DNA of 64,000 nucleotides from Rhodoferax sp. (lineage in GTDB: Bacteria > Pseudomonadota > Gammaproteobacteria > Burkholderiales > Burkholderiaceae_C). The number at the start of each line of letters is the position of its first letter. The stretch's first letter is position 1. Below the pieces are notes generated by a model. That model worked only from the letters and a program-made list of their open reading frames with translations. It was not told the DNA's origin and searched no databases. This document shows positions 1 through 9,033 of the stretch, one piece after another. A program made the translations under genes and the position numbers. The stretch covers positions 1 to 64,000 of the forward strand of contig SSFF01000031.1 in the NCBI GenBank assembly GCA_008015235.1, given 5' to 3'.

Positions 1-912
<912 letters not shown>

Positions 913-998
913 GGCACTACCTGCGTAAAAGACAGAAAAATTCCGGCCGCACCACACCCGTGGCACCCCGGAACCGTGGGGCGAATTCTACATTAATT

Positions 999-1008
999 CA
1001 TAATTATG
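999..1008. promoter_or_regulatory. candidate GntR operator palindrome
   Basis: CATAATTATG is a perfect 10-bp palindrome inside an AT-rich stretch (about 990-1035) between the mutase gene and the divergent GntR-type regulator. The position suits an operator for the adjacent regulator; this is inference from symmetry and location only. Confidence 0.35.
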
Positions 1009-1045
1009 TATTCAAAATATAGTTTGAAGCTTACAATTCTCCGCC

Positions 1046-1714
1046 ATGTCTGCCCTGCTGTCCGAGCCCCGTCCCGCCGTTTCGCTCTCCCCACGCGCCT
1101 TGTATGAAGAGGTTGCCGAGCTGCTTCGCCAGCGCATTTTCAAGCGTGAGTTGGAGCCGGGCAGCTGGATTGATGAGCTGAAAATCGCCCAGGAACTGGG
1201 CATCAGCCGCACGCCGCTGCGCGAAGCCCTGAAAGTGCTGGCCGCTGAAGGACTGGTGACCATGAAGGTGCGCCGTGGCGCCTACGTCACCGAAGTGTCG
1301 CGCGACGACCTGGCCGACGTCTACCACCTGCTCAGCCTGCTGGAGTGCGATGCCGCCGCGGTGGTCGCCGAAAAGGCTACACCTCTGGAAATGGCCGAGT
1401 TGGAGCAACTGCACGCCGAGCTCGAGGCGGCAGGTCAGGACGAGTCTCACACCGACGAATTCTTTGCCGTGAACGAGCGCATCCACATGCGCCTGCTGGA
1501 AATCGCCAACAACCGCTGGCGCAACCAGATCGTGGCCGACCTGCGCAAGGTCATGAAGCTCAACCGCCACAACTCGCTGCTCAAGACCGGTCGCATCGGC
1601 GAGTCACTGGCCGAACACCGGGCACTGATGCAAGCGCTGAAGGCCCGTGACCCGCAGCAGACCCAGCAGCGCATGCGCGAGCATTTCGCCAACGGGCTCG
1701 ACGCGGCGAACTGA
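1046..1714 (+). CDS. GntR family transcriptional regulator, FCD subfamily
   Basis: 222 residues. Residues about 15-80 form a winged helix-turn-helix (ELLRQRIFKRELEPGSWIDE, then ISRTPLREALKVLAAEGLV), the classical GntR DNA-binding signature. The C-terminal half is an all-helical FCD ligand domain with the histidines expected to bind a metal (ERIHMRLL, AEHRALM, MREHF). It is divergent from the methylmalonyl-CoA mutase gene, so it probably senses an acyl-CoA or organic acid linked to that pathway. The effector cannot be read from the sequence. Confidence 0.9.
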   Translation: MSALLSEPRPAVSLSPRALYEEVAELLRQRIFKRELEPGSWIDELKIAQELGISRTPLREALKVLAAEGLVTMKVRRGAYVTEVSRDDLADVYHLLSLLECDAAAVVAEKATPLEMAELEQLHAELEAAGQDESHTDEFFAVNERIHMRLLEIANNRWRNQIVADLRKVMKLNRHNSLLKTGRIGESLAEHRALMQALKARDPQQTQQRMREHFANGLDAAN

Positions 1715-1737
1715 GCACTCTCCCCTCGGTAGAACCG

Positions 1738-2562
1738 TCAATCGCGGGCGCGCACGAACAGGCTCTGGGTTGCACGCCCGATCAGCCCGGCTTCGTCGTA
1801 GAGCGCCGACTCCGCGAGCCCCCCACCCTGCCCGCACAAATAGGTGCTGGCCTGCAGGCACACCCACTCCCCCTGCGGGCGGCGCAGCAGATTAATCGTC
1901 AGGTCGGAATTGACGAACACGTAGGCCGTCAGGTCCAACACGGCGCTGATGCCGTTGCCCGAGTCGGCCGCCACGGCCACGCGCTGGTAGGGGCTGGGCA
2001 CCGTGTCATGCACCAACGGGTGGCGCAGGCGGAACCATACCGCGCTGGGCCCGGCAAACATGCGCCCAGCGGCCAATCGTGTTTCCACCAGATCGGGGTA
2101 CGCGAGTTCGGCATGGGCAAACGGAAAGCGCTGCACATCAGACTGCTGGGGCGGCTGCGGCGCCAAAGGCAGTGGGTGGCCAGGCAAAGCTTCGGGCAAG
2201 GGCACCTCGGTTTCGCGTTGGAACAGTGCCGTGGCACGGACCAGCTCCTTGCCTGCAGCAAGTACGGTGGCCGAAAAGTGGCCGGCGTTGCGCCCCACAT
2301 AGTCTTCCTGCACCCGGACTTCAATCGTGGCAAGCGGCACCGGGCGCAACAGGTTGGCCGTGAGCCGTGCCAAATGGGTCAGGCCATGGGCCTGGGCGGC
2401 GGCCTCCAAGGCGTGGCTGACCAGCGCAATCGGCGGGCCCGCATGCTGCTGCTGGGGGTGCCAGGGGCCGCGGGTCAGGCCCGTGGCGCTGTAGTGCCCC
2501 GCACCCACGGCATGGTAGGCGGCGGTCGGTGCGGCTTCGGCGCCAGTGCTTGACAAATCCAT
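1738..2562 (-). CDS. thioesterase family protein (TesB-like double hotdog)
   Basis: 274 residues. The N-terminal half (HYSATGLTRGPWHPQQQHAGPPIALVSHALE) resembles the acyl-CoA thioesterase/TesB-like family, in which two hotdog folds are fused. The C-terminal half carries the second hotdog, ending near DEAGLIGRATQSLFVR. It would hydrolyse an acyl-CoA in the cytoplasm; the substrate is not evident. It is separated by about 70 bp carrying a dispersed repeat from the DMT permease gene upstream on the same strand. Confidence 0.75.
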   Translation of the reverse strand: MDLSSTGAEAAPTAAYHAVGAGHYSATGLTRGPWHPQQQHAGPPIALVSHALEAAAQAHGLTHLARLTANLLRPVPLATIEVRVQEDYVGRNAGHFSATVLAAGKELVRATALFQRETEVPLPEALPGHPLPLAPQPPQQSDVQRFPFAHAELAYPDLVETRLAAGRMFAGPSAVWFRLRHPLVHDTVPSPYQRVAVAADSGNGISAVLDLTAYVFVNSDLTINLLRRPQGEWVCLQASTYLCGQGGGLAESALYDEAGLIGRATQSLFVRARD

Positions 2563-2572
2563 GCTTACTCCT

Positions 2573-2620
2573 AAATCAATAGCTACCTGTGCTTGTTAGA
2601 TGCGGGCTAGAGCCATAAAA
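2573..2620 (+). repeat. dispersed ~55-bp element, copy 1 (intergenic, 5'-truncated)
   Basis: Contains AATAGCTACCTGTGCTTG followed by ATGCGGGCTAGAGCC and an A-rich end. It matches the family consensus (TAGCT, then TGCGCAAT, then CATGCGGGCT-AGGCC) from its middle onward. It lies between the DMT permease and the thioesterase genes. Confidence 0.65.
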
Positions 2621-2631
2621 CATCCCAAAAT

Positions 2632-3546
2632 CTAGCGCCGCGAAACCCAGTACACCCCTGGCAGGATCAGGGCGGCGCCCACCAGGTGGTGCATGCCCAG
2701 GGGCTCGTCCAACACCCCCCAGGCTGCCAGTGCCGCATACAGCGGCCCCAGGTACAGGGTCACCGCTACCCGGCTTGCACCGAGAATTTTCTGGGCCCAC
2801 CCATAGACCCAGTAGGCCACCACACCCGGCACCAGGGCGGCCAGCGCCATGACCCCGAAAGCCTGTGCGGTCAAGGCCGGCGCATCACCGAGCCACTGCT
2901 CCCAGGCAGCCCCAGGCAGCAGGCACACCACCCCACCCACGCAGATCGCGGTAAGTCGCGCAGTATCGCCCAGGGGGGAAGGCCACAGACGTTGAAGCAG
3001 CGCATAGGCGGCCCAGGCCATCATGGCGGCCACTATCCAGGCGTCGCCTGCCACCCACTGCACCTGGGCCAAGGCCGCCCAGTGCCCCTGCACCACCACA
3101 TGCACCACGCCGGTCACAGCCAGCACCACGCCCAGTAACTGGCGGCGGCGCATGCGCTCGTGCAGCCAGCGCACCGCCCCCAGGGCAATCAGCACCGGCG
3201 ACGCCGCGTAAATGAGTGCAACGTTCATGGCAGACGTGGTTTGCGCTCCCAGGTAGACCCAGGCTCCGCACACCAGCATGCCGCAGAACCCCAGCACCAT
3301 GAAATGCCACCAGTCGCGGCATACGACCTGACGCTGCTGCCACAGTTCGCGCCAGGAGAAAGCCAGCAGCACCAAGGCCGCCAGAAACCAGCGCCCCAGG
3401 GCCAAGGTATAAGGCCCGACCAGGGCAGGCGCCTTGCGCGCGATGACGAGATTGACCGTCCACAAGACGGGAACCAACCAGACCGCGAAGACCGCCAGCC
3501 GCTCCAGCCTGGCATCCGTGCTCCGCTCCTGCACGGGGTCAGTCAC
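2632..3546 (-). CDS. DMT superfamily permease (EamA family)
   Basis: 304 residues with about ten hydrophobic helices arranged as two EamA repeats (for example LVPVLWTVNLVIARKAPALV near the N-terminus and VPGVVAYWVYGWAQKILGAS in the second repeat). EamA proteins export metabolites or amino acids across the inner membrane; no substrate can be assigned. Its start codon overlaps the stop of dusA by 4 bp, so the two are probably co-transcribed. Confidence 0.88.
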   Translation of the reverse strand: MTDPVQERSTDARLERLAVFAVWLVPVLWTVNLVIARKAPALVGPYTLALGRWFLAALVLLAFSWRELWQQRQVVCRDWWHFMVLGFCGMLVCGAWVYLGAQTTSAMNVALIYAASPVLIALGAVRWLHERMRRRQLLGVVLAVTGVVHVVVQGHWAALAQVQWVAGDAWIVAAMMAWAAYALLQRLWPSPLGDTARLTAICVGGVVCLLPGAAWEQWLGDAPALTAQAFGVMALAALVPGVVAYWVYGWAQKILGASRVAVTLYLGPLYAALAAWGVLDEPLGMHHLVGAALILPGVYWVSRR

Positions 3547-4535
3547 CGCAAATCGGCCCTTGCCAAGGCCATGACCTCGGCAGCCGGACGCGCTTTGAGC
3601 CGGTGGTCACTCCACACCTGGCGCCATTTGCGCGAACCCGGCTGGCCATGGCGCAGACCCAGCATGTGGCGGGCGATGGCGTACCAGGAAGTGCCATGGT
3701 TTGCTGCTTCCAACTCCATGTAGTCGACCATGGCCAGTTCAACGTCGTCGCGGGTGGGTGTTGCGGAATTTGCTCCAAAAAACGCAGCATCCCACTCGGA
3801 CAGCCAAAATGGGTTGTGGTAGGCCTCGCGTCCAACCATGACGCTGTCCACATGCTGCAGATGGGTCTGGACCTGTTCGGTCGTGGCAATGCCGCCATTG
3901 ATGGCGATACGCAGGTGCGGAAAATCTTGCTTCAGGCGGTAGACCATGTCGTAGCGCAGCGGCGGTATGTCGCGGTTTTCCTTTGGACTCAGCCCCTTGA
4001 GCCAGGCATTGCGCGCATGGGCAATGAATACCTGGCAGCCTGCCTCTGAAACGGTGCCCACAAAGTCGCGCACGAAGTCGTAGCTTTCCACCTTGTCGAT
4101 GCCGATGCGGTGCTTCACAGTGATCGGAATGTCCACCGCATCCACCATGGCCTTGACACAATCGGCCACCAGGGACGCCTCGTTCATGAGGCAGGCCCCA
4201 AATGCCCCCCGCTGCACACGTTCACTGGGGCAACCGCAGTTGAGGTTGATCTCGTTATAGCCCCAGTCCTGCCCCAGCCGGGCGCAGCGCGCCAGATCGT
4301 GCGGCTCGCTGCCGCCCAGCTGCAACGCCAGGGGATGCTCCTGTGGGCTGAAACGTAGATGTCGCGGGACATCGCCGTGCAGCAAGGCGCCAGTGGTCAC
4401 CATTTCGGTGTACAGCAGGGTATTCCGTGACAACAGCCGGTGGAAAAAGCGGCAGTGCCGGTCGGTCCAGTCCAGCATCGGGGCCACGCTCATGCGCGGG
4501 TAGGCTGGAGCAGCCTGTTTCTCTTCAATCGTCAT
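3543..4535 (-). CDS. dusA: tRNA-dihydrouridine(20/20a) synthase DusA
   Basis: 330 residues, the usual length for DusA. It reduces uridines 20/20a in the tRNA D-loop using FMN and NADPH. Visible hallmarks are the N-terminal SVAPMLDWTDRHCRFF, the catalytic cysteine in NLNCGCPSERVQRGAFG, and the phosphate-binding INGGIAT and VMVGREAYHNP of the FMN-binding TIM barrel. The subfamily choice of DusA over DusB/DusC follows the DWTDRHCRFF and YTEMVTTGALLHGD motifs. The gene overlaps the downstream DMT permease by 4 bp. Confidence 0.95.
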   Translation of the reverse strand: MTIEEKQAAPAYPRMSVAPMLDWTDRHCRFFHRLLSRNTLLYTEMVTTGALLHGDVPRHLRFSPQEHPLALQLGGSEPHDLARCARLGQDWGYNEINLNCGCPSERVQRGAFGACLMNEASLVADCVKAMVDAVDIPITVKHRIGIDKVESYDFVRDFVGTVSEAGCQVFIAHARNAWLKGLSPKENRDIPPLRYDMVYRLKQDFPHLRIAINGGIATTEQVQTHLQHVDSVMVGREAYHNPFWLSEWDAAFFGANSATPTRDDVELAMVDYMELEAANHGTSWYAIARHMLGLRHGQPGSRKWRQVWSDHRLKARPAAEVMALARADLR

Positions 4536-4584
4536 GGGACAGGATTATCCCTGTCCAGTTCAGCCCGCTTGCTGGCAGGGAAAC

Positions 4585-5274
4585 CTACGGCGTCGCGCAC
4601 CAGGGCGCCGTGTTGTGGACCAGGCCCATGTACAGCCCCCAACCGGAACTGGCGGCCAGGGCCAGTCCCGCCAGACGCACGCCCCAGGCTCCGCTGGCAG
4701 CCTGTCCGCCCATCGCATGGAGCTTAAGCAACAACCAGGGGCCAGCCAGCAGGCTCACGCTGGTGCCCAGTGCAAACAAGGCCATGACACCGGCCCCATC
4801 GGCCACGCTGTTCGACATGGCCGCCACCAGCAATGCCGAATACAGCAGGCCACAGGGCAACAGCGCCCAGCTCACCCCCAGCAACAGGGGGGCACCCCGG
4901 CCCCAGGTTTGGGTGAACTGGCGCACCCGACGCCAGACACGCCGCCCCCAATCCTCCAGCCATACGGGCTGGCGGCCATTGAAAAGCAGCACCAGACCCA
5001 GCAGCACAGCTGCCACATGGAACAGCGACCAGACGGGACGCAAGGCGGCAGACTGGATGGTGAGCCAGCCCAGGCCCTGCATGGACGCGGCAGCGAGGGC
5101 CCCGAGGAGCCCGTAGCCGACGATGCGGCCCAGCTGGAAGGTCCAGAGTGCCAGATTCTTGTGGGGACCGGCGGCCTGGCCGATGCCGGCACAGGCGGCG
5201 CCGCACATGGCGATGCAGTGCGGCCCACCAGCCAAGCCCATGAGCAAGGCGGTGGTAACGAGCGTGGTTTGCAT
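4585..5274 (-). CDS. SafE/TauE-like (DsbD_2, UreH domain) membrane protein of cbb3 locus
   Basis: 229 residues from ATG 5272-5274; an upstream extension is rejected because conserved residues begin at MQTTLVTTALLMGLAGGPHC. It is a six-helix membrane protein with the motif HCIAMCGAACAG, whose cysteines typify the family once labelled sulfite exporter and found next to ccoGHIS and hemN. It probably serves metal or redox handling during cytochrome oxidase assembly in the inner membrane. It lies 10 bp downstream of hemN, suggesting one transcript. Confidence 0.8.
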   Translation of the reverse strand: MQTTLVTTALLMGLAGGPHCIAMCGAACAGIGQAAGPHKNLALWTFQLGRIVGYGLLGALAAASMQGLGWLTIQSAALRPVWSLFHVAAVLLGLVLLFNGRQPVWLEDWGRRVWRRVRQFTQTWGRGAPLLLGVSWALLPCGLLYSALLVAAMSNSVADGAGVMALFALGTSVSLLAGPWLLLKLHAMGGQAASGAWGVRLAGLALAASSGWGLYMGLVHNTAPWCATP

Positions 5275-5284
5275 CCGCCGGATG

Positions 5285-6682
5285 CTAAATGATCTTGGAG
5301 AACTTGGCCCGGGTGCGGTCAGTCTGCAGGTATTTGTCGAACACCATCGCCACGCCACGCACAAAGAACCATCCCTGCGCCGTGACCTGGAGGCTGTTGC
5401 CATCCATCACCACCAGGCCCTGCTCCGCCAGGGACTTCATGTCCTCCAGCTCTTTGGCAAAGTAGCTCTTGAAATCGATCAGGTGCGCCAGCTCGACTGC
5501 TTCGAACTGCAGGTGGCCCTGGCACATGATGGCCATGATCACGGCACGGCGCACCAGGTCGTCGCGTGTGAGTGCCAAGCCGCGGACGATGGGGAAGCGG
5601 CCGTGGTTGAGCGCGTCGTAGTACTCGTCCAGGGTCTTGGCATTCTGGCTGTAGGTGGCACCAATGCGGCCGATGCTGGAAACGCCCAGCGCGATCAGGT
5701 CGCAGTCCGGCTGGGTGCTATAGCCCTGGAAATTGCGGTGCAGCCGGCCTTGGCGCTTGGCCACGGCCAAGGCATCCTCAGGCAGGGCGAAATGGTCCAT
5801 GCCCACATAAACGTAGCCCGCGGACAGGAACGCTGCCAGCGAACGGGAGAGCATGGAAATCTTGGAGGCCCCGCTGGGCAGTTCGACGATGTTGATGCGG
5901 CGCTGCGGCTTGAAGCGCTCCGGCAGGTGTGCGTAGGCGTACAGCGCGATGCGGTCTGGGCGCAGCTCGCAGACCTGGGCCAAGGTGCGCTCGAAAGATT
6001 CCGGGCTTTGCTGCGGCAGACCATAGATCAGGTCCACATTGACCGAGGCAAAGCCGCGTTCACGGGCCGCTGCCACCAAGGCAAATACCTGTTCTGCAGG
6101 CTGGATACGGTGCACGGCCTTCTGTACGGCCGGGTCGAAATCCTGCACGCCGAAGCTCAGGCGGTTGAAGCCCAGTTCCTTCAGGGTATCGAGGCGGGAA
6201 GTGTCGATGGTGCGCGGATCGACCTCGATGGAATACTCGCCACCTTCGGCGAAGTTGAAGTTGCGGCGCAGCATGCCCATGAGGGCACGCAGTTCGTCGT
6301 CACTCAGGAACGTGGGGGTGCCGCCACCGAAGTGCAGCTGGCTCAGGGTCTGGCCGCGACCGATGCGCTCCACATGCAGCTCGACCTCACGCTCCAAATA
6401 GCGCAGGTATTCGGCTGCGCGGTCATGGTGTTTGGTGATGATCTTGTTGCAGGCGCAGTAGTAGCACAGCGACTCGCAAAACGGAATATGGATGTACAAG
6501 GACAGCGGCAGCGTCATGGCGGCAGGGCCACTGCGCCTTTGGGTCAGCGCCTGCGCGTAGTCCGCGTCGGTGAACGCTTCCACAAAGCGATCGGCCGTGG
6601 GATACGACGTATAGCGGGGACCAGAGATGTCAAAGCGACGCAGCAACTCGTCGGACACCGGGGCGGCAATTTCTGCACTCAT
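5285..6682 (-). CDS. hemN: oxygen-independent coproporphyrinogen III oxidase
   Basis: 465 residues, close to E. coli HemN. A radical-SAM enzyme converting coproporphyrinogen III to protoporphyrinogen IX without O2, needed for heme synthesis at low oxygen. The [4Fe-4S]-binding cysteines are visible in CESLCYYCACNKI (CxxxCxxC), with the HFGGGTPTFLS glycine-rich SAM motif and the N-terminal RYTSYPTADRF characteristic of true HemN rather than HemW. It diverges from fnr, with an Fnr box at 6735-6748 centred about 59 bp from its start codon. Confidence 0.97.
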   Translation of the reverse strand: MSAEIAAPVSDELLRRFDISGPRYTSYPTADRFVEAFTDADYAQALTQRRSGPAAMTLPLSLYIHIPFCESLCYYCACNKIITKHHDRAAEYLRYLEREVELHVERIGRGQTLSQLHFGGGTPTFLSDDELRALMGMLRRNFNFAEGGEYSIEVDPRTIDTSRLDTLKELGFNRLSFGVQDFDPAVQKAVHRIQPAEQVFALVAAARERGFASVNVDLIYGLPQQSPESFERTLAQVCELRPDRIALYAYAHLPERFKPQRRINIVELPSGASKISMLSRSLAAFLSAGYVYVGMDHFALPEDALAVAKRQGRLHRNFQGYSTQPDCDLIALGVSSIGRIGATYSQNAKTLDEYYDALNHGRFPIVRGLALTRDDLVRRAVIMAIMCQGHLQFEAVELAHLIDFKSYFAKELEDMKSLAEQGLVVMDGNSLQVTAQGWFFVRGVAMVFDKYLQTDRTRAKFSKII

Positions 6683-6734
6683 AAAAACTCCAAGTCAACG
6701 GTGGCTAATGTGCACTGTCCCTGTGGTTTTTGAC

Positions 6735-6748
6735 TTGACGTACATCAA
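6735..6748. promoter_or_regulatory. Fnr box shared by hemN and fnr
   Basis: TTGACgtacATCAA matches the Fnr consensus TTGAT-N4-ATCAA with one change. Placing the box at -41.5 puts transcription starts near 6700 (hemN) and 6783 (fnr), both just upstream of the start codons. A GACAAT at 6767-6772 is a plausible -10 for fnr. One box could therefore serve both directions. Confidence 0.8.
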
Positions 6749-6794
6749 TCTAAACCGGGGATCGTGGACAATCAGGCCCGAATCCGGAAAACAA

Positions 6795-7517
6795 ATGACC
6801 CCACACACCATCAAAGTCGCCTGTTCGAACTGCAACCTGCGTGAGTTGTGCATGCCGATGGGCCTGAGCGATAGCGATCTGGAACGCATTGACGACCTGG
6901 TGGCCAACCGCCGAAAAGTGGCCCGCGGCGAGGTGCTGTTCCAGAACGGCGAGCCGTTCTCCAGCCTCTATGCCATTCGCACCGGTTTTTTCAAGACCTG
7001 TGTCAGCTCCGAAGATGGGCGCGACCAGGTGACGGGTTTTCAGATGGCCGGTGAAATCATTGGCTTGGATGGCATCGTCAACGACCGCCACACCTGCGAC
7101 GCGGTGGCACTGGAAGATGCCGAGGTCTGTGTCATGCCGTTCAGCCGCATTGAAGACCTGTCACGCGAAGTGACTTCCTTGCAGCGCCATGTTCACAAGA
7201 TCATGAGCCGGGAGATCGTGCGCGAAAACGGCGTGCTGATGCTGTTGGGCAGCATGCGCGCCGAAGAACGCTTGGCGACTTTTCTGCTGAACTTGGTGCA
7301 ACGCCTGCATGCACGCGGATTCAGCCAGTCGGAGCTGGTGCTGCGCATGACCAGGGAAGAGATCGGCAGCTACCTGGGCCTCAAACTTGAAACCGTCAGC
7401 CGCACCTTCTCGAAATTCTCCGAGGACGGCATCATCGAAGTGAAGCAGCGCCATGTTCGCATTCTCAACACAGCTGCACTGAAAGACATAGTCAATCCGC
7501 AGTGCGCGGACGACTGA
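6795..7517 (+). CDS. fnr: Fnr-type oxygen-sensing transcriptional regulator
   Basis: 240 residues from ATG 6795. It has the four cysteines that hold the O2-labile [4Fe-4S] cluster: C10, C13 and C19 in CSNCNLRELC, and C101 in NDRHTCDAV. A cyclic-nucleotide-binding-like beta roll fills the middle. The C-terminal HTH reads TREEIGSYLGLKLETVSRTF, with the E-x-x-S-R residues that read TTGAT half sites. It should activate cbb3 oxidase and hemN at low oxygen, and the box in its own promoter implies autoregulation. Confidence 0.96.
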   Translation: MTPHTIKVACSNCNLRELCMPMGLSDSDLERIDDLVANRRKVARGEVLFQNGEPFSSLYAIRTGFFKTCVSSEDGRDQVTGFQMAGEIIGLDGIVNDRHTCDAVALEDAEVCVMPFSRIEDLSREVTSLQRHVHKIMSREIVRENGVLMLLGSMRAEERLATFLLNLVQRLHARGFSQSELVLRMTREEIGSYLGLKLETVSRTFSKFSEDGIIEVKQRHVRILNTAALKDIVNPQCADD

Positions 7518-7555
7518 GCCCCGGCGACGAACCAGCGGGGCAGCTACCACGCGCC

Positions 7556-7822
7556 CTATTTCTTCTCAGGAACCCCGCCCGTAGTGGCGTGGTTGCGGCC
7601 CACCATGGCGGGTACCATGGCATCTTCCGCAGGGGCTGTACCCGCCTTGGGCGCCACCGCCGCTTTGGCCGTCACATCGATTACCTGATCGGGATTGCCT
7701 GCAGCAATGAAAAAGGTCGCAATACTGGCCACAACGACCGCCAAGGGGCCACCCAATACCATCCAGACATAGCCATTTTTCCACCATGTTTGGGATGCAT
7801 CGGATTTCGATTGTTCAGCCAC
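7556..7822 (-). CDS. short FixH-like membrane protein
   Basis: 88 residues from a GTG at 7820-7822, preceded by GGAAGGAAAG at good spacing; no upstream ATG fits. One membrane helix follows the aromatic motif WWKNGYVWMVLGGPLAVVVA, which resembles the start of FixH/CcoH, the cbb3-oxidase assembly factor. The remainder is a short Ala/Pro-rich tail, and the usual FixH periplasmic domain is missing. It is the last gene of the cco cluster, 137 bp after ccoP. CcoG is absent here, though it commonly sits between them. Confidence 0.6.
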   Translation of the reverse strand: MAEQSKSDASQTWWKNGYVWMVLGGPLAVVVASIATFFIAAGNPDQVIDVTAKAAVAPKAGTAPAEDAMVPAMVGRNHATTGGVPEKK

Positions 7823-7845
7823 TGACTTTCCTTCCAAATGAAAAT

Positions 7846-7884
7846 GGGCAAAGCAGCAACGATTGCCGTTGCACCACTTTGCCC
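7846..7884 (-). terminator. stem-loop before the FixH-like gene
   Basis: GGGCAAAG (7846-7853) pairs with CTTTGCCC (7877-7884), and a nested GCAACG/CGTTGC stem lies inside. On the minus strand an ATTTTC follows. It could be a partial terminator or an mRNA-processing hairpin between ccoP and the FixH-like gene. Confidence 0.45.
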
Positions 7885-7922
7885 AATTGTAGGGAGACAC
7901 CTATGTCTCCGCTGAAACCTCT

Positions 7923-7950
7923 GTATTCACGGGGTCAAGCCCGTGAATAC
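7923..7950 (-). terminator. stem-loop directly after ccoP
   Basis: GTATTCACGGG and CCCGTGAATAC form a perfect 11-bp stem with a 6-nt loop, 9 bp past the ccoP stop codon. No U-run follows, so it may stabilise the ccoNOQP mRNA 3' end rather than terminate strictly. Confidence 0.5.
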
Positions 7951-7958
7951 ACCGACCA

Positions 7959-8858
7959 TCAGTTGGACTTGCCCCAAACGTAGGCGGCCAGCACATGGAT
8001 CTGGTCGGCAGAGAAACGGTCGCCTTGTGCCGGCATCACGTTGTTCTTGCCTTCGTTGACCATGCGGATGATGGCAGACTCGCCAGCACCATGCAGCCAG
8101 ACATTGTCGGTCAGGTTGGGAGCGCCCAGTGCCTGCATACCCTTGCCATCCGGACCGTGGCAGGCTGCGCAAGCCGCGAACTTCTCCTTGCCCAGATTGG
8201 CCTTGACCGAGTCATGGGCCGAGCCGGACAGGCTCAGGACGTAGTTGGCAACGTTCTTCACGTCATCGGCGGAACCCACGGCAGCAGCCATGGTAGGCAT
8301 GATGCCGTTGCGACCCTTGGTGATCGTTTCCACGATCTGTTCGGGTGCGCCACCGTACAACCAGTCCTTGTCGGTCAGGTTGGGATAGCCGACGCCGCCC
8401 TTGGCATCCGAACCGTGGCATTGTGCGCAGTTGTTCATGAACAAGCGCTCACCGATGGCCATGGCTTCCGGGTTCTTGGCAACTTCTTCCACCTTCATGG
8501 CCGCGAACTTGGCATACAAGGGAGCTTCCTTGGCCTTGCCCGCTTCCACTTCCTTCTTGTACTGGTCCGCCGAAGACCAGCCAAAGCTGCCCTTGTTGGT
8601 ACCCAGACCGGGGTAGAGGAACAGATAGCCCACAGAGAAAATGATGGTCAGGATGAACATCCATGTCCACCAGCCTGGCAGCGGATTGTTGATTTCAGCC
8701 AGGGTGCCTTCGTCCCAATGATGGCCAGTGGTGCCATCGGCTGCAGTATGCACTTTCATGCGGGCTGCGCCCCACAGGATAACCACACAATACGCAATCG
8801 ATGCGATTGTGATTCCGGCCACCCACAGCGCCCAGAAATTACTTGTAAAGTCACTCAT
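7959..8858 (-). CDS. ccoP: cytochrome c oxidase cbb3-type subunit III (diheme)
   Basis: 299 residues. Two membrane helices (about 11-32 and 65-83) precede two cytochrome c domains with heme motifs CAQCH (C144, C147, H148) and CAACH (C230, C233, H234). It passes electrons from soluble cytochrome c to CcoO and the CcoN active site on the periplasmic side of the inner membrane. The second N-terminal helix makes it the longer CcoP type seen in beta- and gammaproteobacteria. It follows ccoQ by 20 bp. Confidence 0.97.
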   Translation of the reverse strand: MSDFTSNFWALWVAGITIASIAYCVVILWGAARMKVHTAADGTTGHHWDEGTLAEINNPLPGWWTWMFILTIIFSVGYLFLYPGLGTNKGSFGWSSADQYKKEVEAGKAKEAPLYAKFAAMKVEEVAKNPEAMAIGERLFMNNCAQCHGSDAKGGVGYPNLTDKDWLYGGAPEQIVETITKGRNGIMPTMAAAVGSADDVKNVANYVLSLSGSAHDSVKANLGKEKFAACAACHGPDGKGMQALGAPNLTDNVWLHGAGESAIIRMVNEGKNNVMPAQGDRFSADQIHVLAAYVWGKSN

Positions 8859-8878
8859 TTTGATTCCTTACTCGTGAA

Positions 8879-9016
8879 TCATTCTTGCTCGAAGGGCAGG
8901 TTGGCAGCTTGGGAAAAATCCGTGCTGCGCTTTGATGACCATGCCCACCATACGATGCCAATAAACAGGACGAATCCCACCACAGTTACCACGGAGCGCA
9001 AGGTATTGATATCCAT
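8879..9016 (-). CDS. ccoQ: cbb3 oxidase small subunit CcoQ
   Basis: 45 residues reading MDINTLRSVVTVVGFVLFIG, then a tryptophan-rich WWAWSSKR helix end and the C-terminal tail ANLPFEQE. The single-helix layout and position between ccoO and ccoP are diagnostic of CcoQ (FixQ), which stabilises the oxidase, especially CcoP association. Stop 17 bp from ccoO and 20 bp from ccoP places it in the ccoNOQP transcript. Confidence 0.92.
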   Translation of the reverse strand: MDINTLRSVVTVVGFVLFIGIVWWAWSSKRSTDFSQAANLPFEQE

Positions 9017-9033
9017 TTGTTGCTCCGTCGTGA

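Noticed and set aside
5123-6733. 536-codon plus-strand frame
   Set aside because: Lies opposite hemN and the SafE-like gene, with no recognisable domain; shadow of coding bias.
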